Shown here piece after piece: positions 55,316-64,000 of a stretch of 64,000 nucleotides of DNA (position 1 is the first letter of the stretch; each line of letters begins with the position of its first letter). Under the pieces are notes generated by a model that did no database searches, was not told the DNA's origin, and worked only from the letters and a program-made list of their open reading frames with translations. The position numbers were made by a program, and so were the translations under genes. This DNA is from Escallonia rubra (Eukaryota > Streptophyta > Magnoliopsida > Escalloniales > Escalloniaceae). The DNA lies in the NCBI GenBank assembly GCA_033065855.1, contig JAVXUO010003116.1, forward strand, positions 30,001 through 94,000, given 5' to 3'.

Positions 55316-55741
55316 TTAGTGTCTCACGCGTTGAATTGGCTATCAACCATTAAATATTTTCTTGATCTACATGAATAAGTTTCTAAAAAAAAATTTCATG
55401 AATACAGTTTAAATAAAAGAATATACAGCACTGCTGGCACAGCAGTACATTCTGATTCTTACCTCCAGAAACCTGTCATGCCATTGAAATGAGGTGACGA
55501 TCAATGAACGGATAAGCAGCAGCTGGACCTCCCATGGCCCCGCCATAGATTCTCTCTCTCTATACGTGATATTAAAAGTTGCAGAAAAACAAAATTGACG
55601 AACCAAAAGGTAACAAGTCAACTCTATCGTCCTTCGGGAAGGCCTGGAAAAGTACTCGTGGAGCCAATCAAATAAAACCAATACTATACTAGAACAAACA
55701 CCCAATACGTGTATATGGACAGACATATATACTAGTAATAA

Positions 55742-55750
55742 TATATATAA
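55742..55750 (+). promoter_or_regulatory. Likely TATA box of the kinase gene
   Basis: TATATATAA lies 177 bp upstream of the kinase start codon. It would give a leader of about 145 nt, and the sequence between contains no other strong candidate. Confidence 0.5.
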
Positions 55751-55926
55751 ATGGTTTCACACCTTTGTGTTTGACAAAACTGGACTGGGGGTTTCACCAA
55801 TCTTTATTTTTGTCCAAGTTGTCTGCAGCGGCAGCATCAATCGAGAACCATAATAAGATTGTTATTGACCTGTGAGAGAACAACTGAAGAAGCAAAAAAC
55901 CAAAAGGGGTTTTGCTTCTAAAAGCT

Positions 55927-58792
55927 ATGGGATCCTGTTTGAGTGTCAGAATCAAAGCGGAAAGCCCCCTTCACGACGGTACATTTCTGCATATGTCTAG
56001 CTTTGCTCAATCTTGTTTCGATTTGTGTATTCTTGATATAATCTTGCTAGCTTAGTCAAGCTCTCCCTCATTACGCGCGCGGGCGCGGCCATACCCGCAC
56101 GCCACTGACGCAGGGACGATATATGCTTGAAGTTTGCCTATATGTGTATGCTATCTTTGATTTTGTTTGAATTAGCTGATATGGGTATATTTTTACCTGA
56201 ATTAGCTAAAATGGGTTTAGACTGAACCCAGGATTAGGAAAGCTTTGGGATCAAACTTAATCAGACCCTTCTTTTTTTCTTTTGGAGGTAGGGATCATAT
56301 GGGGTGAATAATCGAAGGATCTGATAATACATGATTTTGTGGGATCTGAAATGCACAATTGAGTAGACCAACTTATGCTTCAAGAATTTGTGTGTGAGAA
56401 GAAGTGCAAATTATTTTAATCACTCCTATGATAAACCCCTTTTTTACAAAATTTAAAGTCCGAATGTTAGATTTAGTTTAAAGTAGGAATTTGTTTGTGA
56501 TCCAAAAAACATGAAATGTTTAATGGAGATAGGGCATTGATGTGTGTACAGGCACGGCTTCATCTGCCTCAGTTCCTCCTACGCCAAAGAGCCAGGATGA
56601 GATTCTACAATCCAGTAACTTGAAGAGCTTTGCTTTCAATGATCTCAGAGTAGCCACCAGGAATTTTCGACCTGATAGTGTGTTGGGAGAAGGTGGTTTT
56701 GGTTGTGTTTTCAAAGGCTGGATCGATGAGAATACATTTACAGCGGCCAGGCCTGGGACTGGCATGGTTATTGCTGCGAAGAGACTAAGGCAAGAAGGTT
56801 ACCAGGGTCACAAGGAATGGTTGGTAAGTAAGACTTTCCCTTTTAGGAAGGATTTTCTACAGTTTAAAAAATTAATAGTATCATGCATAATCTTCCATAA
56901 GCCGATCTTATATCGTGAAAGATACTTCTAGATCACATGAGCCTAGTCAAAGCAAAAAACTTCATTGCAATTTACATAGGTGATATCATCGTGCACTATT
57001 GTTGGACAAAATCTTCTCATTGTCCATACTCCATAGCATTGCCACCGCCTGTTTCCCCAATGAAACAGACTGCCGATGGCATGTGGCATTGCTAACAAAG
57101 GTTTTATTCTAGAACCTTGTCAATCACCTATGTTTGCACTATCCCTGGTCATTCCTGCTATTGATAGATGTTATTGGTGGCATTACTATTAGTAATTTCA
57201 AGTTTAAACGGATTGGGTAATAATGTGGAGCCTCTTGAATTGCAGGCAGAAATTAATTATCTAGGGCAACTTTCTCATCCCAATCTTGTAAAATTGGTTG
57301 GATACTGCCTTGAAGATGAGCACCGGCTTCTGGTGTATGAGTTTATGCCCCGAGGCAGCTTGGAAAATCATCTATTCAGGAGTGAGTTCTTGTAGTGTCT
57401 TTGGCGCTTTTGAGTCCATTCTTTCTTAAATGAGGGGAATTTACACTGGCCTCTGGTTCTCATTATTTGTTGTCTTCTTTTAATTACCCGAGTCTGCTTG
57501 GTGCAGGGAGTTCTTACTTCCAACCACTCTCTTGGAACCTACGGATGAGAGTTGCTCTGGGTGCTGCAAAGGGACTTGCATATCTTCACAGTCCAGAAGC
57601 AAAAGTGATATATCGCGACTTCAAGTCTTCTAACATCTTGATTGATTCTGTATGTCGAACATTTATATGTCGAACACATAAAGTTATGGCTCCCCAGAAT
57701 TATTCCTTACAACTTTCACCCTTTTACTACCAGGACTATAATGCAAAGCTTTCTGATTTTGGGTTGGCCAAGGACGGGCCAGCAGATGGGAAAAGCCATG
57801 TATCTACCAGGGTCATGGGTACCTATGGTTATGCAGCACCTGAGTATATGGTCACAGGTAAACTATGTTCTCAGCTTGTAGTGCGTTTACATTTTGATCT
57901 CATCCCGATTGTTACTATTCCCCCACCATTCCATCTTCCCTTGCTTGGATTTACCTGTTGAGCACTTGTATTTATTCTCAATTCCTCACCATGCCACTGT
58001 CAAGTGGGAATAGATATATAATATCAGTCATAGGCATTAACCCATGTGTGCCAAAAGTAACTCTGAAACAATTCGGAGAGGTTTGGTGTACTTAAATTTT
58101 CTGGATATCTTGTTTTCTCTTTCTGAAAATTGCAAGCACTGGTTTTCCGGCTATCTAAGTTATTAGGATACTGAGCCTTCAGCCTTGGCTTTTCCCCTTT
58201 ATGGTTTTGTTACATATATAGCTCAGAAGTTCTGTCTCAGAGATGCTCTCCGTTTTAGATGTTCATCTCCTCCCCAACAAAATGAGAAAATAATAGGAAA
58301 GGTCCCAACACAAATGACAACATCTCTAGGCTCATTCATTTGGCTTTGGCTACACTATCCGACATCACATCCGACTAATTTAACTGTATACTTGCTGCCA
58401 CATTTCGTGAATTTCCATTCTGGACTGAATCGACCCATCTGTCCCTTCTGATCCTGAGTTCAATCTCTTCTTATCAAGGTCATTTAACTGCAAGAAGCGA
58501 CGTGTACAGTTTTGGGGTCGTTCTCCTCGAGATGTTGACTGGCCGACGAGCGGTGGACACGAACCGTCCACAGGGGGAACACAACCTTGTTATGTGGGCA
58601 AAGCCTTGCCTGACCAGCAAACGAAAGATTTTCAAGGTCATGGATGCACGATTTAAAGGCCAATACTCGTTGGTCGGAGCAGTTAGAGCTGCTACTCTTG
58701 CAGTCAAATGCCTTTCAAGGGTACCCAAATCACGGCCCAGTATGGATGAGGTGGTAGAAGCATTGGAGCAGCTTCAGGATTTAAAGGACTAA
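55927..58792 (+). CDS. Receptor-like cytoplasmic kinase, APK1/PBL type (RLCK VII)
   Basis: Six exons join in frame: 55927-55978, 56552-56823, 57246-57381, 57507-57649, 57734-57857 and 58479-58792, giving 346 aa with GT-AG introns. The N-terminus MGSC is a myristoylation plus palmitoylation signal for plasma-membrane attachment, and there is no receptor domain. Kinase landmarks: glycine loop GEGGFG (63-68), invariant lysine K94 in VIAAKRL, catalytic loop [12 protein letters not shown] with D191 (YRD replaces HRD, as usual in RLCK VII), DFG at 209-211, activation segment [15 protein letters not shown], and [13 protein letters not shown]. These kinases relay immune and developmental signals from receptor kinases. 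The C-terminal tail after the kinase domain is very short (ends QLQDLKD), so the protein is shorter than many relatives (about 380-420 aa). The first exon is only 52 bp and is supported by the in-frame join and by MGxC. Confidence 0.93.
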
Positions 58793-61151
58793 GGAAGTGT
58801 TAGGAGTGAATCAGTCAAGAGGCATCCAGTGAGATAATGAAGCTTTCCTGCTTCTTTCATGATTTCAGTTTCGCCTTCCAAAAACAGAAAACAGTACGTA
58901 CAGATGGTCTTAGGTAGAACAAGGAACATTTACTACATTGTATCAAACTGTATCTGTATCAAGTGCACTATGTGGTCGATTGGTGTACAGCTCTTATTTT
59001 GACCATATATATAAGAAACAAGAAGAGGAAGATGAAATTTTCGTTTTGACAGTTTTCACGGGCCATAATATTTTACCTGAGAATCTCTTTACTGTGGTAA
59101 ACGGATCTTAGGCTGCTTGATAGCTGCCATGGTGTGCATCAAGTTGAACCATTTGTTTTGAACTGATTTGGGTTTATACTTGCATCAGTTCTGCATCCGT
59201 AGTTCAAATTTGAAACTGATTTATAGGAAGAGGAGAGGGGCTTTGGGCAAGCCTCATTAGCAGAGACCCCAGGGTATTAGTCATTGTAAGTTATAGTGGT
59301 TTGAGTGACAACCCAACATTTAGGCTTTAGCAACACAAAGAACATGCAGAAAAGACGGAGTGCTATAAACTTGACAAGAGAAAACTAAGATAATAAGAGC
59401 AATGAAATGTAGTCTTCTATTTCTATATCTTTCTCTTCGCTTTTGACTCCTATTTCAACCGAGCACGCACGTGAATTTTTTTTTCAGTGTAACAGCAATA
59501 GATATAACATACCAACGGGTGAGATTTGGAGAGATTTCGAAAATTTGAGGGGTCAAAGTTTTGTTGTTCTTTTATCTTATTTATTGATCACACTACGTTA
59601 TCACTGTGAGTCTGTGACAGTTACATATAAGCTTATTGGGCCTTGCACCGAGAGAGAGAAAGAGACCCTAAAGGCCGATGCATGGAATAAGCAAAGAAGT
59701 TTACGTTGTCTGTGAGTTTTGAAAATGAGAGCATGAATTAAAATGGAAAAACGCCATCATTTTGGGTTTATATGTCTTGTAGTATATCAAATTAAAATAC
59801 TGTTTTACTCTTGTTCAATTCAAGAATTTTTGTAGTTTTCAATACTCTACCCTTCTAAAGTGATAGTGTGGTTGAATGTAAAGGGTAATGTTCTCAACGA
59901 CGAGTAGCTACTGAATTGGAGTGGGGAGTGCTGTAATTTTACATATGAAAGAAAAAAAAGTGGAGCGTAAATGTTGAAAAGTGGTGTGAGGCTATGCATC
60001 TTCCAGCTTAGAAGTGTTGTGCAAAGAAAAGGCTGCAAATGTATTTAAGTGATATAAACTTTGTTTACACATTTTAACAATAACCGTAAAAAGACTTTTA
60101 GCAACCATCTTTTCTAGCTAAACCAATGTTGCATTTTGGATATCATTCGCTGGTCAAATACGACAAATATCGTAATGCCAGTGAGGTTTGAGCCCCCTTT
60201 GGGCCTTTTTGTGATCTATGTCGGAGTTCTTCAAACAATTGTGCTTAATTTATCTACAAGGGGAGAAGAAAAATACTAGTACACCCCCCGCTCAATCAAG
60301 ACCACTTCGTAGTTGTTAATAGTCTTATGGTCCTGTGGTAAGGTCTAAAGATAACAACATGTTTAAGCCACAAATCAATCAATCTATTGAATAACATAAT
60401 TTTTTCTTTCCTACTTGACATGTTTATTATTATTTAAAATTCAGTCAATAAAATGAATTTCACTTTTTTCTCTCTTTCATGTCAACCTATTCCGCCTACA
60501 AAATTTTATTAGTAGTTTTGCAATACTAACAATTCGTAAGATTTTTTCAAAACTCGCTCAAATTAATTTCTTAACTTTTATATTTCGAGACAAATTCAAT
60601 ATTTTTCAACAGTTTTTCTCTTTGACAAACCTAATCCCCCTCGTTTTAGTTCAATATAGTTCCTATACATTTTTATCTCTTATTTTGATTTTTTATCATT
60701 TTTTATATCTGTTTATTTTCTTCTTGGTGACTTTTATTAATAAAAACTAATATACTGGTTATTTTTTGTATTATTATTATTATTATTATTATCTGAAAGA
60801 GATTATCTACTGTTTTATATACTATTTTACTTTTTTTATTTGTTGCTAAAAGACAAATGAATTGTTACTTTTTTTTTGTTATTTTTTGTTATTACTTATT
60901 ACCAATTCTCTAAATTTCATTTTTGCATACAAATATGAACTTTATCTTTTTTGATAAACTTTCTCCTTTGCACAACGCACCGAATTCGAATTGGTGTTAA
61001 AAAAAAAATTTGGAGCAATCGTTCCCCAGAGATATCGGAAAGGATATTATCGTCTTTTCGACAAGCTGGTGAGGTTTAGGCGCCACCGCCCATCGGAGTT
61101 GGTTCATTTTCTCGCAGAGAGCGAGATAGAGAGCTCGAATCACCACCGTCA
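58793..61151. other. Intergenic, no gene seen
   Basis: AT-rich, with a (TTA)n run near 60771-60792. The frame 59443-59715 has no family signal. The frame 60991-61356 overlaps the leader and first exon of the next gene in other frames. Confidence 0.45.
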
Positions 61152-61937
61152 ATGGCGCTACTGCAGTACATGTGCTCCTTGCCACTCGCACGTGCCATGC
61201 GGTCACGTGCCCTCACTGTCCCGTCCCGCTCCGTCACCGCCGTCCCTTCCCTCGGAAAGGCCTCCGGTACCGACCTCCGCGTGCTCCTCGGCCTGTCGGA
61301 GCCAGAGCTCCCGCAACTCGCCGTCGATTTCGGTCAGGTATGAGCACTTCTATTAACTCCACACTTGATGAAAGTTTCACCTGTTTGGCTGCTCAATTTT
61401 ACTTGCTGTTGTGATTGTAGCAAAGTTATAGAGGGAAGCAGCTTCATCAACTCCTATACAAGAGGAAGGTCAAAGATATTGAGGATTTCAGTCATTGTAA
61501 GTCTCAATTTTTGCGCTTCGTAGTTTCTGTTCACTCTGACTTTTTGCGAATTCTCGGGACAGAATTTGAGCACCTTTGAACCAAACTCAAATGGTAACTG
61601 CTGAGCATATAACAATGATTTGACAAGTCAAAGTAGGGCCAAAAAACTACAAGAAAGTAAAATGTTTACACGTTCGTATTATCCTGAAATTTCGGATAGA
61701 ATCAAAAGGGGCAAAAGCCGCTAGACCAATAAAAAGGAGGGGAGTATGAAATACGGAGTACATTTTATTTTATACTTTGTTTTTGTTTTTAACTGATCTA
61801 TGTTTTAGTAATATTTGTGAACTGTATTGTGGAATTTGGGGAATAGTGCCGTTGGCATTCAGGAATGATCTGCAAGAAGCCCGGTTGGGAGGTCGCCGGT
61901 TCATCGGTCGGTTACTGCAGCTGATGGCACGGACAAG
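61152..61937 (+). pseudogene. RlmN-like radical-SAM RNA methyltransferase, 5' part only, frameshifted
   Basis: Three exon-like blocks with GT-AG borders: 61152-61337, 61421-61496 and 61847-61937. The first is Arg/Ser-rich, GC-rich and acidic-poor, like an organelle transit peptide, and ends in a helix (LLGLSEPELPQL). The second and third encode SYRGKQLHQLLYKRKVKDIE and LPLAFRNDLQEA, the N-terminal helical domain of plant RlmN relatives. After QEA the familiar continuation (VGRSPVH, VTAADGTDK) is readable only in another frame, so a one-base indel lies near 61885-61895. The radical-SAM core with its CxxxCxxC cluster motif is not seen in the remaining 2 kb. Either the gene is a truncated pseudogene, or the frameshift is a sequence error and the rest lies beyond the window after a long intron. 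Family call fairly sure, status unsure. Confidence 0.6.
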
Positions 61938-63084
61938 GTATTAACAAAAAGTTTCCATTTGTTAACTACATTTTTTGGATTATAAGATATTTCAGTTCAA
62001 GTAAGTAAGGCTGCTTGGATGTCACTAGAATGTAAATGTTCCACGTGTATGTTCTTAGGTTTCATTTTGGAAATTTATAGCTAGATAAATTCCATTTAAT
62101 TGCCTGCATCAAAAGTCCATTATGTCCTATCCCTTGACTACTTTAACATGTTCAAATGTAAGAAGTTGTTTGTACAGACCAGTGTTTGGGGCTACATGAA
62201 TGTGTCTGGAATTAGAAGTAGATCCGGTATTCATTTTACGGTCTTTTTACCGATAAAGCTTGGGTCGAGTCATGATAGCAGAAGCATTTCCAGTAAAAAT
62301 AGAACTATTCTAGATTTTTGAATCAAGTACAACCTGTGTGGATTATTGATAAGTTGAGAATATGGATAACTGTGGAACCCTGAAGGACTACTTTGTGTAA
62401 TTGGCAAAACTAGTAGTGGTGATTGGTGTTAAAGTTGCTGGCGGTACTGATTTGTGTATGTGGAAGTGAAAATTGTGTTGTTGATTTTAGAAATTAGTGT
62501 AGTAGTGATTGCATTATGGCCCAAGCAAGTATTCAAGGTTCAATTTCCACTCATCCAAGCATTAGCTTTTGATTATATGAGAGTTTGTATTCATTCTGCT
62601 CAGGGAATACATTGTGATGGTTCAGCTGGTAAAGGTACTTGGCGTTCTATCAAGTCTTGGGGTCAGTTAGCGGTACATCCGGGAGGGGGTTGTGGGGTGG
62701 AGGAAGAGGGGAAGGGGAGGCTATTCTCCAATGTATGTCGGGCCGAAGTGGCATCGGATAAACCGAAAGGCCAAAAGAACTCAGGTAGTTAATTTTCCAT
62801 TTCTTCCTTATGGGGCGACACCTTACCCTTTTTTTGTTGGTGGGGGGATGGGGGAGGGGGAACTTGAAGTAGAGAATGCAACGAAATATTATACACATCA
62901 TGTGCGACAGTAAAGTCAAAAATAAGTTGAAATTTATAACATCGACTCTAGATATTTCTCGGAAGTTCATCTTGGTGTTTCCTTTCTCTTTTCCCCACCC
63001 TTGCATGTTAATTTTCTCCTGCAACTAGAGAAAATACTTTCTTTCAAGGCTCAGTGAAGAAGTAAATATGACCCTCAAATGCAG
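61938..63084. other. Intron or intergenic sequence after the RlmN-like exons
   Basis: No further RlmN exon was found. Frames around 62454-62913 on both strands share a GC-richer patch (62640-62790) with no recognised domain. Confidence 0.4.
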
Positions 63085-63264
63085 CTACTGAGGGGAGATC
63101 CAGCTGGTTGGTCCATTTTGTTTCTTCTTCTGTTTTTTTCTTTCCAATACATGGAGCTTGGAGAAGAACCACCGGTTGCTGCCGGTCTTGAAGCGCTCCT
63201 CGAACCAGGCTTTGACCTCCTTGGCAGCTGTGACCTTCCTGTCACGCGACTGGTCTATAAGCAT
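63085..63264 (-). CDS. Small ORF or gene fragment of unknown identity, 59 aa
   Basis: The minus-strand frame starts at ATG 63264 and ends at TAG 63085. Codons 3-35 use G or C at almost every third position (AAG, GTC, GAG, CGC, TTC, ACC, GGC), unlike the flanking DNA. The peptide contains [20 protein letters not shown] and [10 protein letters not shown], a plausible amphipathic helix, then a Lys/Gln-rich tail that may be read-through of non-coding sequence. I do not recognise the family. It could be a terminal exon or a transposon-captured gene fragment. Confidence 0.35.
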   Translation of the reverse strand: MLIDQSRDRKVTAAKEVKAWFEERFKTGSNRWFFSKLHVLERKKQKKKQNGPTSWISPQ

Positions 63265-63369
63265 AAGTTATGCTTATACCCATTCCTCCTGTCTCACCCC
63301 TACGCCCACTCCCCCAAGCAAAACTAGGATTGTAAAAAGACAATAAGCGCTGCACATACCCACCTTCTC

Positions 63370-63612
63370 TTACTTTAGCATATGATATGTGGACCCTATT
63401 GTTGTTACCACCAACGCCAAAGAAGTGTAACTGAATGCTAATGAACTATGTGAGATTATCGAGTCGAATATCAATGCACAACACAATCCGCTACATTAAA
63501 TGGCATCCATTGAGAGATAATCCTACATTAACGGACATCGGTTGAGAGATAAAGTGAGAATCTATCTTGTTGATAGTTTATGTTAGCCGGATCACTTTGC
63601 ACTTAAATGTTT
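63370..63612. repeat. Third copy of part of the TPI-flank repeat
   Basis: It matches 53655-53890 in unit B closely ('gcatatgatatgtggaccct', 'ctaatgaactatgtgagatt', 'acggacatcggttgagagat') and 50930-51140 in unit A more distantly. It lies 9.5 kb from unit B in the same orientation. It carries no TPI coding sequence. Confidence 0.85.
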
Positions 63613-64000
63613 TGGCTTAATCTCAAAACTGTACCCTCAATTTTACCCCCAGTACAGCTTTAGTACCCAAGTTTGAAGGTACGCCGAAGAAGTACCCAAC
63701 TTTGAAATAGAGAACTAAATCAGTACATTGCCGTTCTTATATTTAATAGTCAATGTAATGGGGATTTCATTGAATACATTGTTGAGAGTAAGACTTAAAT
63801 GGTGTCAACATCCTTTCTAGTTTCAATAAGACTGACCTTTATCAAGTTCATATGGCAATGTGGGTCGTTATTGCTTCTAAGCAATAGAAGCACAGTAAAG
63901 ATTGTGTAGTGCATGCCTACAAATCAAAAGTTCTACAGTTTGTTTAGCTAGGGTTCGGACACTGGCACTGTCATTAAAGTAGCTGTAATCATGCTCTTAC
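63613..64000. other. No gene; possible start of another inverted-repeat element
   Basis: 'ggcttaatctcaaaactgtaccctcaattttac' and 'agtacccaa(g/c)tttga' near 63614-63710 resemble the phrasing of MULE-type terminal repeats in this window. The opposite end would be beyond the window. Confidence 0.25.

Overview
This window is nuclear DNA from a flowering plant, most likely a eudicot. The evidence is AT-rich intergenic sequence, genes split by GT-AG introns, plant-only protein families (GH17 with an X8 domain, DUF506, RLCK-type kinase), and many short inverted-repeat transposons with plant-typical ends. I cannot name the species. No bacterial operons, CRISPR arrays, rRNA genes or convincing tRNA genes are present.

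Four genes can be modelled end to end, and each join keeps the reading frame: (1) a secreted GH17 beta-1,3-glucanase with a C-terminal X8 domain, minus strand, 4 exons, 452 aa (12587-16353); (2) a DUF506 / PDDEXK-like protein, minus strand, 3 exons, 316 aa (26192-28751); (3) cytosolic triosephosphate isomerase, plus strand, 9 exons, 254 aa (41601-48584); (4) an APK1/PBL-like receptor-like cytoplasmic kinase, plus strand, 6 exons, 346 aa (55927-58792). A fifth gene is a single-exon plant protein of unknown function (4505-5179, minus). A sixth is the 5' end of an RlmN-like radical-SAM RNA methyltransferase (61152-61937, plus), which carries a frameshift and has no recognisable continuation in the window. 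The genes are independent transcription units with no sign of shared function.

Most of the rest is transposon-derived. Precise ends with target-site duplications (TSDs) can be read for three Mutator-like elements with 9-bp TSDs (19229-20520, 34138-35279, 46138-47096, the last inside TPI intron 6), one hAT element with an 8-bp TSD (24319-25354), one foldback element with an 8-bp TSD (1527-1869), two Stowaway elements with TA duplications (21240-21607, 38576-38937) and two Harbinger/Tourist-like elements with TTA duplications (49336-49975, 54645-55315). Several truncated relatives and a tRNA-derived SINE are also visible.

The most unusual structure lies downstream of the TPI gene. A roughly 2.7-kb block starting in TPI intron 8 is repeated in tandem (48500-51297 and 51480-54040). 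The second copy carries TPI exon 9 in direct orientation, and the junction holds part of exon 8 in inverted orientation. A third fragment of the block reappears at 63370-63612. A second theme is that several unrelated inverted-repeat elements enclose GC-rich, strand-skewed, repetitive cores in an otherwise AT-rich landscape.
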